From Chamaelirium japonicum (Eukaryota; Streptophyta; Magnoliopsida; Liliales; Melanthiaceae): DNA of 64,000 nt. The stretch is from assembly GCA_947650365.1 (NCBI GenBank), contig OX393551.1:94276697-94340696 (forward strand). The letters are read 5' to 3'. Within the stretch, counting starts at the first letter, position 1. Every line of letters starts with the position of its first letter. The position numbers and the translations under genes were made by a program. Positions 36,456 to 48,620 of the stretch are shown here, piece after piece. Under the pieces are notes generated by a model, which saw nothing but the letters and a program-made list of their open reading frames with translations, searched no databases and had not been told where the DNA came from.

Positions 36456-37440
36456 GGGATGGCTATCCACCGTTTGATCTCTCCCATGGATTATGGTTTC
36501 CTATATATTTCTTAGGTCTTAAGTAAGGTTACCCTATAAATAATATACGACCCCTTTCCCATAGATTGCTTAGGCCCTAAGTAAACTTACTCTATAAATA
36601 ATATATGACCCTTTTAGGGTGGGACACGTTTGACAACTCTTTTTTTTTCCTATCTCATAACACGTTATCAGCACGAACATATCGAGCCCAGCCGACCAGT
36701 CATAAGAAAACGGAGAGAGAAATGAAGACAGAAGAGAAAGAAAAAGAGAGACAATAACGAAGAGATAAACGAAGAGAGAAAAGAGAAGAAGTCCTGCTCT
36801 AGTCCATTGGCCACGAAGATAGGTGTGAAGTAAGAAGGAATCTAAATTCCGAAACTCTACTTCTCAATAATATAATTAAATCTCTCCATTCTTTTCTTTC
36901 TTCCACCTCACAATATTTTATCAGCACGAAAATATCGAGCCCAACCGACCAGTCATATGAAAACGGAGAGAGAAACAAAGATCGAAGAGAGAGAAGAAGA
37001 AAGAAGAGAATAGAGAGATAAACGTAGAGAGAAGAGAGAAGAAGTCCTGCTCTAGTCCATTGGCCATGGGTATAGGTGTAAAGTAAGAAGGAATCTAAAT
37101 TCCAAAACTCTATAGAAAAGAGAGAAGAAAAGAGAAGAGAACAGAGAGATAAATGAAGAGAGAAGAGAGAAGAAGTCCTGCTCCAGTCCATTATCCACGG
37201 GTATAGGTGTGAAGTAAGAAAGAATCGAAATTCCAAAACTCCACTTATATCTTTAAATATCTCTCCATTATCTTTTCTCTTCTTTTCTCTCTTCTGTATA
37301 GTTTTAGAATTTAGATTCCTTCTTACTTCACACCTATACCCAAGGCTAATGGACTGGAGCAAGACTTCTTCTCTCTTTTCTCTTTATTTATCTTTATGTT
37401 CTCTTCTCTCTTCTTCTTTCTCTTCTGTCTTAGTTTCTCC
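36456..37440. repeat. Doubled TATA module and P-Q-S array
   Basis: TATA boxes at 36532-36543 and 36591-36601 are separated by a truncated P joined as CGACCCCTTTCCCATAG. Plus Q-S modules follow, with a switch to minus at about 37250. The longest open frame of the window (187 codons, minus, 36799-37362) spans these repeats and is not considered a gene. Confidence 0.85.
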
Positions 37441-37850
37441 CTCAATTAAATAATTATATTATTTAATTAAATTATTTAGGTAAAAGAGAGAAGAGAATTG
37501 AGAGATAAACGAAGAGAAAAGGGCAAAAGTAGTCTTGCTCCAATCTAAGTGTGAAGTAAGAAGGAATCTAAATTCCAAAACTCCAGAGAAGAGAGAGAAG
37601 AAGAAAGAAGAGAACGGAGAATGGAGAAGAGAGAGAAGAATCAAGAAGCGAACGTAGAGATTAACAAAGAGAGAAGAAGTATTGCTCCAGTCCATTAGCC
37701 ACAGGTATTGGTGTGAAGTAATAAGGAATCTTAATTCCAAAACTCCACAGAAGAGAGAAAAGATAAGGACAGACTTCTATTTAATTATTAAAACTAGAGA
37801 GATTTATATTAATTTATTTAGGTCCTCTTCTCTTTTGTCATAATACATTA
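37441..37850 (+). repeat. Z element, plus copy 2
   Basis: A/T palindrome at the start, then S modules with the private variants GGGCAAAAGTAGTCTTGC and AATCAAGAAGCGAACG, both found in reverse complement at 58780-58810 and 58665-58685. Confidence 0.87.
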
Positions 37851-39302
37851 TCAGCACGAACATATTGAGCCCAACCGACTAGTCATAATAAAATGGAGAG
37901 AGAAACAAAGATAAAAGAAAGAGAAAAAGATAGAAGAAAACGGAGAGATAAACGAAGAGAGAAGAGAAAAGAAGTCCTGCTCCAATCCATTGGCCATGGT
38001 TATAAGTGTGAAATAAGAAAGAATCTAAATTCCAAAACTCCACTTCTTAATATTTATACGACCCCTTTAGGGTAGGGCACATGTGATGGCTCTCTCTTTC
38101 TCCCATCTTATAACACGTTATCAGTACGAATATATCGAGCCCAGTCGACCAGTTATAAGAAAATAGAGTGAGAAACGAAGACAGAAGAGAGAGAAGAAGA
38201 AAGAAGTGAACGGAGAGATAAACGAAAAGAGAAGAGAGAAGAAGTCTTGCTCCAATCCATTGGCCACGGGTATAGGTGTAAAGTAAGAAGAAATCTAAAT
38301 TCAAAAACTCAACAGAAGAGAGAGAAGAAGAGGGAAGAGAATCGAGAGATAAATAAAGAGAGAAGAAAGAAGAAGTCCTACTCTAATCCAAAACTTTACT
38401 TATGTCTTCGTTTCTTTCTCCGTTTTCTTACGACTGGTCAGCTGGGCTCGACATGTTCGTACTGATAACATGTTGTGAAATGGGAGAAAGAGAGAGCTAT
38501 CAAACATGAACCACCCTAAAGGGGTCGTATATTATTTATTATTTATAGAGTAAGCTTACTTAGGGTCTAAGCAGTCTATAGGAAACCCTAATCCATGGGA
38601 GAAGAGAGAAGAGAATAGAGAGATTTAATTATATTATTGAGAAGTTAAGTTTTGGAATTTAGATTACTTCTTACTTTATACCTAGACCCGTGGCCAATGG
38701 ACTGTAGTAGGACTTCTTCTCTCTTTTCTCTTCGTTTATCTCTCTGTTCTTTTCTATCTTATTCTCTCTCTTCTATTTTTTATCTATCTCCGTTTTTTTA
38801 TAACTAATCGGCTAGGCTCGACATGTTCATACTGATAACGTGTTGTGAGATAGGAGAAAGAGACAGCCGTCAAATATGCACCACCCTAAAGGGGTCGTAT
38901 AAATATTGAGAGTTGAGTTTTTAAATTTAGATTCCATCTTACTTCACACCTATACTCATGGCTAATGGACTAGAGCAGGACTTTTTCTCTTTTCATTTAT
39001 CTCTTCATTCTCTTCTTTCTTCTTTTCTCTCTTCTGTCTTTGTTTCTCTCTCCGTTTTCTCTTTTCTCTTCTTCTCTCTCTTCTGTGTTCGTTTCTCTCT
39101 CCGTTTTCACTTGACTGGTAGGCTGGGCTCAATATGTTCATTCTAATAATATATTATGAGGTGGAAAAAGAGAGAGCCATTAAACGTGTCCTACCCTAAA
39201 GGGGTCATATAAATATTGAGCAGTAGAGTTTTGTAATTTAGATTCCTTCTTACTTCATATGTATACCCATGGCCAATGGACTGGAGCAGGATTTCTTCTC
39301 TT
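37851..39302. repeat. P-Q-S mosaic between Z and X
   Basis: Plus-oriented Q-S-p-Q-S modules, then minus-oriented from about 38400 with a TATA box at 38539-38549. The variant ACTTGACTGGTAGGCT lies at about 39108. Confidence 0.84.
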
Positions 39303-39419
39303 TTCGTATTAATAATATTACTATAATTTTTTTATTTAAATTAATTATTTAATTAAAATAAAGAGAGTTTTGGAATTTACTATGATAATCATAATACCTT
39401 TGAGATGATGCTATTGAGA
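39303..39419 (+). repeat. X element, plus copy 3
   Basis: Fusion of TTTTCGTATTAATAA with ATTACTATAATTTTTTT. The right border has CCTTTGAGATGATGC. Confidence 0.87.
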
Positions 39420-40030
39420 AGTGGAGTTTTGGAATTTAGATTCCTTCTTACTTCACACTTATACTTATGGCGAATGGACTGGAGCAGGACTTCTTTTCTC
39501 TTTTCTCTTTATTTATCTCTTCGTTCTCTTCTCTTTTCTTCTCTCTTTTCTGTCTTTGTTTCTCTCTTCGTTTTCTTACGACTGGTCGGCTGGGCTCGAC
39601 ATGTTCATACTAATAACGAATTATAAGATGGAAGAAAAAGAGAGCCATCAAACATGCCCCACGATAAAGGGATCGTATTTATTCATAGGGTAAGCTTACT
39701 TAGGGCCTAAGCAATCTATAGGAAACCCTAATCTATGGGAGAATAGGGAAGAAAATAGAGATATTTAATTATATTATTGAGAAGTGGAGTTTTGGAATTT
39801 AGATTCCTTCTTACTTCACTCCTATACCCGTGGTGAATGGACTGGGGTAAGGCTTCTTCTCTTTTCTCTCTTCATTGTTCTTTTCATTCTCTTCTCTCCT
39901 CTCACAACACATTATCAGCATGAACATATCGAGCCTAGCCGACTAGTCACCAGAAAATGGTACAAGAAACGAAGACAGAAGAGAGAGAAGAAGAGAGAAA
40001 AGAACGGAGAGATAAATAAAAATAGAAGAA
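39420..40030. repeat. S'-Q'-P'-S' then Q-S between X and Y
   Basis: Minus TATA-like TTTATTCATAGG at 39678-39689 and a telo-box AAACCCTAA near 39723. Orientation flips at about 39900. Confidence 0.84.
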
Positions 40031-40215
40031 GAGAAATAAAATATTTTTTATGCTTATAAATTTATATAAATTATTTAATAAATATATAATATATAATAAT
40101 TAAATATTTAAATAATAATATTAAAATAATACTATTTAAATATTTAAAGAAATGATATACTTTATAATATTTAAAGAAATATTAATTAAAATAAATAAAA
40201 TAAATAAGTAATCTC
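40031..40215 (+). repeat. Y element, plus copy 3
   Basis: Same borders as the other Y copies. Inverted partner at 56086-56268. Confidence 0.87.
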
Positions 40216-40924
40216 CCATCTCATAACACGTTATCAGCACAAACATGTCGAGCCCAATGGACCAGTCATAAAAAAACAGAGAGAGAAATGAAGACAGAAG
40301 AGAGAGAAGAAGAGAGAAAGAAAGAGAAGAGAATGGAGAGATAAATGAAGAGATAAGAGAGAAGAAGTCTTGCTCCAGTCCATTCGCCATGGGTATAGTT
40401 ATTAAGTAAGAAGAAATCAAAATTCCAAAACTCCACTTTTTAATAATATAATTAAATCTCTCCATTCTTTTCTCTCTTCTCCCATGGATTAGGGTTTCCT
40501 ATAGATTGCTTAGGCCTAAAGTAAACTTACCTTATAAATAATATACGACCCCTTTAGGGTGGGGCATATTTGACGACTCTCTTTCTCCTATCTCAGAATA
40601 TATTATCAGCACGAATATTTCGAGCCCAACCGACCAGTCACAAGAAAATAGAAAGGAAAAAGAAGACAGAAAAGAAAGAAGACGAGAGAAGAGAACGAAA
40701 AGATAAACATAGAGAGAAGAGAGAACAAGTTCTACTCTAGTCCATTGGCCAGATGTATAGGTGTAAAGTAAGAAGGAATCTAAATTCCAAAACTCCACAT
40801 AAGAGAGATAAGAAGAGAGAAGAGAACGGAGAGATAAATGAAGAGAAAAGAAGTCCTGCTCAAATCCATCAACCACGGGTAAAAGTGTGAAGTAAGAAGG
40901 AATCTAAATTCCAAAACTCCACTT
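40216..40924 (+). repeat. Q-S-P-Q-S-S array
   Basis: Plus TATA box at 40531-40541 and a tandem S pair before the AT tract, the same order as 34846-35544. Confidence 0.85.
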
Positions 40925-41915
40925 CTCAATAGTATTATGTCAACGTTATTATGATTATCAAAGTAATGTTACTAAATTTTTTTTAATTAAATTAATAATT
41001 TATTTATTAATCAAATAATTTAATAATTTAAATAATTTAATAATTAAATTTTAAATAAAATATTTAATTTATTTACTTATTTAATTATATTTTTATTTAA
41101 TTAAATTTATTTATTTATTATTATTATTAAATTATTAAATATTTAAATTAGGTAACTATTTAATTATTTAAATTAATAAATAAATAAATAATATTTTAAT
41201 TATATACATATTTCATTAATTTATTTTATTTAGTATTTTTCAAAATATTATTTTATTATTAAATAATTAAAAAATTAGTCTATTATTTAAATATTTAAAA
41301 ACTTATTTAGTAAAGAAATATAATAAATATATTATTTACAAAAACAAATAAATAATTTAATTATTAAATAATTTTATAGTTAAGTAAATAATAATGAAAT
41401 AAATTATTATGTAATTAAATAATTAAATCAATAAATAATTATTTTATTAAATTATAAAATTTTATTTAAAATTAATAAAAAAATTAATTATTTAATTAAG
41501 TAATAAATTAAAAAATAATTTAATAACTATTTACTTGTTATTTAAATAATTACTTAATTATTTGAATATATAAATAATAAAATATTTTTTAAATAATGTA
41601 ATATTTTTTTAAATAATCAAATAAATATTTATTTATTTTAATATTTAAATAAAAATAAATTATTTAATATTATAAATTATTTAAATATTATAAATTATTT
41701 AATATTATAAATTATTTAAATAAATATTTATTTAATTATATAATTATTTAATAATTTAATTTATTAAACTAATTAAATTAATTAAATAATAAGAAGTAAA
41801 GAAGGAAGGTAAGGTACACCCGAATTTTTTACTTTAAAAATAATTTATATTTTTTTAAAAAAAAAATTAAAACATTACAACTGTTATAAGATCGTTCGAT
41901 GGGAAGGCTATCCAC
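40925..41915 (+). repeat. AT-rich tract, complete long P module
   Basis: From CTCAATAGTATTATGTCAACG to AGATCGTTCGATGGGAAGG. It contains a short internal tandem repeat of TATTATAAATTATTTAA near 41660-41715. Confidence 0.88.
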
Positions 41916-42249
41916 CGTCGGTCCTCTCCCATGGATTTGGGTTTCCTATAGATTGCTTAGGCCCTAAGTAAGCTTACCCTATAAATAATATACGACCCCT
42001 TTCTCATAGATAACTTAGGCCCTAAGTAAGCTTACCCTATAAATAATATATGACCCCTTAAGGATAGGGCACGTTTGAAGGCTCTCTCTTTTTCTCATTT
42101 CACAACACGTTATCAGCACAAATATATCGAGCCCAACTGACCAGTCACAAGAAAATGAAGAGTGAAATGAAGATAGAAGAGAGAAAAGAAGAGAGAAGAA
42201 AACAGAGAGTTAAACGAAGAGAGAAGAGAGAAGAAGTCCTACTCCAGTC
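41916..42249 (+). repeat. Doubled TATA module, Q and S
   Basis: TATA boxes at 41978-41990 and 42035-42046 with the same truncated-P junction as at 36550. The Q module holds the unoccupied target (AAATG, 42165-42169) of the solo LTR found in the other arm. Confidence 0.86.
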
Positions 42250-42373
42250 CATTGGCCACGGGTATAGGTGTGAAGTAAGAAGGAATCTAAAATCCAAAAC
42301 TCCACTTCTTATGAGAAGTGGAGTTTTGGAATTTAGATTCCTTCTTACTTCACACCTATACCCGTGGCCAATG
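42250..42373. repeat. Near-perfect palindrome, 60-nt arms, 4-nt loop
   Basis: Arms 42250-42309 and 42314-42373 pair without gaps and with one mismatch; the loop is TATG. Each arm is the conserved half of an S module (GGCCACGGGTATAGG to CCACTTCT). It marks the inner end of the higher-order units. Confidence 0.93.
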
Positions 42374-45300
42374 CACTGAAGCATGTCTTTTTCTCTCTTC
42401 TCTCTTTATTTATCTCTTTGTTCTTTTTTCTTTTCTTCTCTCTCTTCTGTGTTTGTTTTTCTTTCCGTTTTTTTGAGACTGGTCGGTTGGGGTCGACATG
42501 TTTATACTAATAACGTGTTGTAAGAAGAGAGAAGAAGAAAGAAGAGAACGGAGAGATAAACGAAGAGAGAAGTCATATTCATGACCATTTACCATGGGTA
42601 TAGGTATGAAGTAAGAAGGAACCTAAATTCCAAAACTCTATTTCTCAATAATATAATTAAATCTCTTCGTTCTCTTATTTATCTCTTATATGGATTAGGG
42701 TATTCTATAGATTGCTTAGGCCCTAAGTCAGCTAACCTTATAAATAATATACGACCCCCTTGGGGTGGGGAACGTTTGACGGCTCTCTCTTTCTCCTATC
42801 GCATAACACATTATCAGCACTAACATGTCGAGCCCAGCCGACCAGTCGCAAGAAAACGAAGAGAGACACAAAGACAGAAGTGGAGTTTTAAATTTTAGAT
42901 TCCTTCTAACTTCACACCTATACCTGTAGCCAATGGAGTGGAGCAGGACTTCTTATCTCTTCTCTTTTTATTTATTTCTCCGTTCTTTTCTATCTTCTCC
43001 CATAGATTAGGGTTTCACATAGATTGCTTAGGCCCTAAGTAAGCTTACCCTATAAATAATATATGACCCCTTTAGGGTGAGGCATATTTGATGACTTTTT
43101 CTTTCTCCCATCTCACAACACGTTATCAGCATAAAAATATCGAGCCCATCTGACCAGTCGTATGAAAACGGAGAGAGAAACGAAGACAGAAGTGAAGTTT
43201 TGAAATTTAGATTCCTTCTTACTTTACACCTATATCCGTGGCCAATGGACTGGAGTAGGACTTCTTCTATTTTCTCTCTTTATTTATCTCTCTATTCTCT
43301 TCTCTCTCTTCTGCGGAGTTTTGGAATTTAGATTCCTTCTTACTTCACACCTATACTCGTGACTAATGGACTGGAGTAGGACTTATTCTCCCTTCTATCT
43401 TCGTTTATATCTCCGTTCTCTTCTCTCTTCTTCTCTCTCCTCTATCTTCGTTTCTCTCTCTGTTTTCTTACGACTGGTCGGTTGGGCTCGACATGTTCAT
43501 CCTAATAACGTATTATGAGATAGGAGAAAGAGCGAGCCGTCAAACGTGCCCTACCCTAAAGGGGTCGTATATTATTTATAGGGTAAGCTTACTTAGGGCC
43601 TAAGCAATCTATGGGAAACCCTAATCCATGAAAAAAAAAAGAAGAGAATGGGGAGATTTAATTATATTATTGAGAAGTGGAGTTTTGGAATTTAGATTTC
43701 TTCTTACTTCATACCTATACCCGTGACGAATAGACTAGAGCAGGACTTCTTCTCTATTCTCTCTTTGTTTATCTCTTTGTTCTCTTCTTTCTTCTTTTCT
43801 CTTCTCACAACACATTATCAGTATGAACATGTCGAGCCCAGCCAACCTGTCGCAAGAAAATGGAGAGAGAAACAAAGACTGAAGAGAGAGAATAAGAGAG
43901 AAGAGAATAGAGAGAAATGAAGAGAGAAGAAGCCCTGCTCCAATCCATTGGCCATGGGTATAGGTGTGAATTAAGAAGGAATCTAAATTCTAAAACTCTA
44001 CTTCTCAATATTTATACAATCCCTGTATGGTGGGGTATATTTAACGGGTCTCTCTTTGTCCTATCTCACAACACATTATCAGCATGAACATGTCGAGCCC
44101 AGCCGACCAGTCGTATACAAAGACAGAAGTGAAGTTTTTTATTTTAGATTTCTTCTTACTTCACACCTATACCCGTGGCTAATAGACTGGAGCAGGACTT
44201 CTCTCTTCTCTTTTTATTTATCTCTCTTTTCTCTTTTCTTTTCTTCTCTCTCTTCTATGGAGTTTTGGACTAGAGTAGAACTTTTTCTCCCTTCTATCTT
44301 CATTTATCTCTCTGTTCTCATCTTTATTATGTCTTTGTTTCTCTCTCTATTTTCTTATGACTTGTCGGTTGGGATCAACATGTTCATACTGATAACGTGT
44401 TGTGAGATGGGAGAGAGAGAAAGAATCGTCAAATATGCCCCACCCTAAAGGGGTTGTATAAATATTCAGAAGTGGAGTTTTTGAATTTAGATTCCTTCTT
44501 ACTTCACAGCTATACCCATGACCAATGGTCTGGAGCAGGACTTCTTCTCTCTTCTTAGTTTGTTTATCTCTTCGTTCTCCTTTCTCTTCTTCTCTCTCTT
44601 CTGTCTTTATTTCTCTCTCTATTTTCTTGTGGCTGGTCGACTGGGCTTGACATGTTCATGCTGATAACGTGTTATGGGAAGAGAGAAGAGAGAAGAGAAG
44701 GGAGAGATAAATGAATTATTTAATGGCTGGGCTCGATATGTTCATACTGATAATGTGTTATAGGATAGGATACAGAGAGAGCCGTCATATGTACCCCACC
44801 CTTTATATTATTTTTATGGTAAGCTTACTTAGGGCTTAAGCAATCTATGAGAAACCCTATTCCAAAATAAAGATCCGATAGTGGATAATGAACTAGAGTA
44901 GGTCTTCTTCTCTCTTCTCTCTTTATTTATCTCTCTGCTCTCTTCTCTCTTTTTTTTAATCTTCTGTGGAGTTTTGGAATTTACATTCCTTCCTACTTCA
45001 CACCTTTACCCATGGTTAATGGACTAGACCAGGACTTCTTCTATGTTCTTTCTTTATTTATTCCCTCTTTTTCTCTCACTTCTGTCTTCGTTTCTCTTTC
45101 TCTCTTCTATCTTCGTTTTCTTGTGACTGGTTGGCTGGGCTCGACATGTTCGTACTGATAATGTGTTTTGAGAAGAGAGAAAAAGAGAGAAGAGAATAGA
45201 AAGATAAATGAAGAGAGAAGAAGTCTTGCTCCAATCCATTCGCCATGGGTATAGGTATGAAGTAAGAAGGAATCTAAATTCTAAAACTCCACTTCTCAAT

Positions 45301-45770
45301 AATATAATTATAATCTCTCCGTTCTCTTCTCTCTTCTCCCATGGATTAGGGTTTCCTATAGATTGCTTAGGCCCTAAGTAAGCTTACACCATAAATAATA
45401 TACGACCCCTTTTGGATGGGGCACGTTTGACGGCTCTTTCTTTCTCCCATCTTACAACACGTTGTTGAATTTTTTCTGACTTCACACCTATACCCATGGC
45501 CAATGGAATAGAGCTGGACTTCTTCTCTCTTCTCTCTTTGTTTATCTCTCTGATCTCTTCTCTCTTCTTCTATCTCTTCTGTCTTCGTTTATCTCTCTGT
45601 TTTCTTGTGACTGGTCGGTTTAGCTCGAAATGATCGTGCTGATAACGTGTTGTGAGATAAGTCAAAAAGAGAGCCGTCAAACATGCCCTACCCTAAAGGG
45701 ATCGTATAAATATTGAGAAGTGGAGTTTTGGATTTTAGATTCCTTTTTACATCATACCTATATCCGTGGA
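42374..45770. repeat. Inner part of the left arm, P-Q-S mosaic
   Basis: TATA boxes at 42737-42747, 43049-43059 and a mutated CCATAAATAAT at 45388-45400 (plus), and at 43571-43582 (minus), with telo-box 43616-43624. A degenerate minus P lies near 44810. Rare variants mirror 48560-51990, for example GGGGTGGGGAACG near 42775 with CGTTCTCCACCCC near 51595. Confidence 0.85.
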
Positions 45771-48559
45771 TTTTAGAGAGGTAAAAGAGAGAAGAAGAGA
45801 AAAGAAGTCCTACTCTATTCTCTTCGTTTATCTCTCCGTTCTATTCTCTCTTCTTCTTTCTCTTCTGTCTTTATTTCTCTCTCTGTTTTTTTCACAATCA
45901 TATATTAGTTAAATAACATAGAATAGGACTTCTTCTCTCTTTTCTCTTTATTTATCTCTCCATTCTCTTCTCTCTTCTCATAACATGATATAACCACGAA
46001 CATGTCGAGCCCAGCAGACCAATCATAAGGAAACAGAGAAAGAAAACGAAGAGAGAAGAGAGAGAAGAAGAGAAAAGAGAATGAAGAGATAAATAAAGAG
46101 AGAAGAGAGAAGAAGTCATACTCCAGTCCATTAGCCATGGGTATAGCTGTGAAGTAAGAAGGAATCAAAATTCTAAAACTCCACTTCGTAATATTTATAC
46201 GATCGTTTTAGGGTGGGGCATATTTGACGGCTCTTTCTCTCTCCCATCTCACAACATGTTATCAGCACGAACATGTCGATCCCAGTCGACCAGTCATAAG
46301 AAAACGAAGAGAGAAACAAAGATAAAAGAGAGAAGAAGAGAAAAGAGAACGGAGAGATAAATAAAGATAGAAGGGAGAAGAAGTCCTACTCCAATCGAAA
46401 ACTCTATAGAAGGGAAAAAATAAAAGAGAATAGAACAGAGAGATAAATGAAGAGAGAAGAGAGAAGAAGTCCTGCTCTAATCCATTGGCCACGGGTATAG
46501 GTGTGAAGTAAGAAGAAATCTAAATTCAAAAATTCCACTTCTGTCTTTATTTCTCTCTCCGTTTTCTTGGGACAGGTCGGTTGGGCTTGATATATTCGCG
46601 CTGATAATGTATTGTGAGATAGGACAAAGAGAGACCCATCAAACATGCCCCACCATAAAGGGGTCTTATAAATATTGAGAAGTGGAGTTTTAGAATTTAG
46701 ATTCCTACTTACTTCGCACCTATACTCGTGGCCAATGGACTGGAGTAGGGTTTCTTCTCTCTTCTCTCTTTATTTATCTCTCTGTTCTCTTCTCTATTCT
46801 TCTCTCTCTTTGATCTTTGTTTCTCTCTCTATTTTTTTGCGACTGGTCGGCTGGGCTCAACATGTTCATGCTGATAACATGTTGTGAGAAGAGAGAAGAA
46901 AAGAAAATAGAGAAAAAGTCAAAAACTCCACTTCTTAATAATATAATTAAATCTATATATTCTTTTCTCTCTTCTCCCATGGATTAGAGTTTCCCATAGG
47001 TTGCTTAGGCCCTAAATAAGCTTACCCTATAAATAATATACGATCCTTTTAGGGTGGGTCAAACTTGACGGCTCTCTCTTTCTCCCATCTCATAACACGT
47101 TATCAGTACGAACATGTCGAGCCCAACCGACCAGTCACAAGAAAATGGAGAGAGAAACAAAGACAGAGGAGAGAGAAGAGAACGGAGATATAAACGAAGA
47201 TAGAAGAGAGAAGAAGACCTATTCCAGTCCATTGGCCATGGGTATAGAAATGAAGTAATAAGGAATCTAAATTCTAAAACTCCACTTCTCAATAATATAA
47301 TTAAATCTTACTATTCTCTGCTCTCTTTTCCCATGGGTTAGGGTTTCCCATAGATTGCTTAGGCCCTAAGTAAGCATACCCTATAAATAATATACAACCC
47401 CTTTAGGGTGGAGCACGTTTGATAGTGCTCACTTTCTTCTATCTCACAATATGTTATCAGCACGAATATATCGAGCCCAACCGACCAATTACAAGAAAAC
47501 GGAGAGAGAAATAAAAACAAAAGAGAGAGATGAAAAGAGAAGAGAACGAAGAGATAAACAAAGAGAGAAGAGAGAAGAATTCCTGCTCCAGTCCACTAGC
47601 CACAAGTATATATGTGAAGTAAGAAGGAATCTAAATTCCAAAACTCCACAGAAGATAGAGGAGTAGAGAGAAGAGAATAGAGAGGTAAATAAAGAGAGAA
47701 AAGAAAAGAAGTCCTACTCCAGTCCATTGGCCACGAGTATAGGTATGAAGTAAGAAGAAATCTAAATTTCAAAACTTCACTTCTGTCTTCGTTTCTCTCT
47801 CTATTTTCTTACGACTGGTCGGATGGGCTCGACATGTTCGTGCTAATAACATGTCGTGAGATGGGAGAAAGAGAAGATAGTTTTTCCTCTATGAGAAACC
47901 CAAATCCATGGGAGAAGATAGAAGAGAACGGAGAAATAAATGAAGATAGAAGAGATAAGAAGTCCTGCTCCAGTCCATAGGCTACAGGTATATGTGTAAA
48001 GTTAGAAGTAATCTATATTCCAAAACTTCACTTATGTCTTCATTTTTCTCTCTATTTTTTTACGACTGGTCGGCTGGGCTTGACATGTTCGTGCTGATAA
48101 TGTATTGTGAGATGGGAGAAAGGGAGAGCTGTCAAACGTTCCCAACCCTAAGAGGGTCGTATATTATTTAAAAGGTAAGATTACATAGGGCCTAAGCAAT
48201 CTATAGGATATCCTAATCCATATAAGAGATAAAAAAGAGAACAAAGAGATTTAATTATATTATTGAGAAATAGAGTTTTGGAATTTAGGTTCCTTCTTAC
48301 TTCGTACCTATACCCGTGGTAAATGGACATGAGCAGGACTTCTTCTCTCTTCGTTTATCTCTCTATTCTCTTCTCTCTTCATTTATATCTCTGTTCTCTT
48401 CTCTCTTCTCACAACATGTTATCAGTATGAACATGTCAACCCCAACCGACCAGTCGCAAAAAAATAGAGAGAGAAACGAAAACAGAAGAGAGAAAAGAAT
48501 AGAGAGAACGGAGAGATAAATGATATGAGAAGAGAGAAGAGAGAAGAAGACCTGCTCCG
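45771..48559. repeat. Spacer of the giant inverted duplication
   Basis: P-Q-S mosaic without a mirror partner across the axis. Plus TATA boxes at 47025-47036 and 47379-47390 and a mutated minus one at 48164-48174. Its right part (about 47.8-48.6 kb) is a direct copy of 51.3-52.06 kb. Segment 45880-45930 (CACAATCATATATTAG) is not module sequence. Confidence 0.75.
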
Positions 48560-48620
48560 GTGCATTGGCCACGAGTATAGGTGTGATGTAAAAAGGAATC
48601 TAAAATCCAAAACTCCACTT
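47800..48620 (+). repeat. Direct duplicate of 51250-52060
   Basis: Shares the private variants CCTAATCCATATAAGAGAT (48204) with CCTAATCCATATAAAAGAT (51667), GGTAAATGGACATGA at 48318 and 51771, and the CTGCTCCGGTGCATTGG/CTGCTTCAGTGCATTGG pair. The offset is about 3450 bp. A third, inverted copy lies at about 42.3-43.1 kb. Confidence 0.82.

Larger units (their letters stand above)
31311..37440 (+). repeat. Higher-order repeat unit L1 (about 5.4 kb plus an inserted LTR)
   Basis: Unit with landmark order Z (31311), X (33936), Y (34656), AT tract (35545-36455), then a doubled TATA module (36532, 36591). The same order recurs in the next unit at a constant offset: X to X 5367, Y to Y about 5375, AT to AT about 5380. 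The Z to Z distance is 6130, which becomes about 5400 when the 721-bp LTR and its target duplication are removed. Confidence 0.85.
37441..42310 (+). repeat. Higher-order repeat unit L2
   Basis: Tandem copy of the preceding unit: Z 37441-37850, X 39303-39419, Y 40031-40215, AT 40925-41915, doubled TATA module at 41978 and 42035. It stops at a near-perfect palindrome centred on 42311, beyond which the landmark pattern is lost. Its inverted partner lies at about 52060-58890. Confidence 0.85.
31540..45770 (+). repeat. Left arm of a giant inverted duplication
   Basis: This stretch matches 48560-64000 in reverse complement. Rare variants pair across the arms: GACCAGGAC near 45010 with GTCCTGGTC near 49307; CGAAATGATCGTG near 45630 with its complement near 48700; CTGGTAGGCTGTGCTC near 33750 with GAGCACAGCCTACCAG near 62490; CTTCTGGCC near 33030 with GGCCAGAAG near 63225. 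Paired coordinates sum to about 96260-96310 between 33 and 42 kb, and to about 94320-94370 inward of the 1939-bp LTR in the other arm, as expected if that insertion is the only large difference. The outer limit is unknown because the partner of about 31540 is the window end. Confidence 0.9.

Noticed and set aside
36799..37362. 187-codon open frame on the minus strand, the longest in the window
   Set aside because: It crosses several repeat modules in alternating orientation, is low-complexity, and its parts recur in many other open frames. No domain is recognisable.
35545..41915. AT-rich tracts as replication origins, matrix attachment regions or organelle DNA
   Set aside because: They are simply A/T-rich parts of a repeated module. 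No specific motif supports any of these roles.
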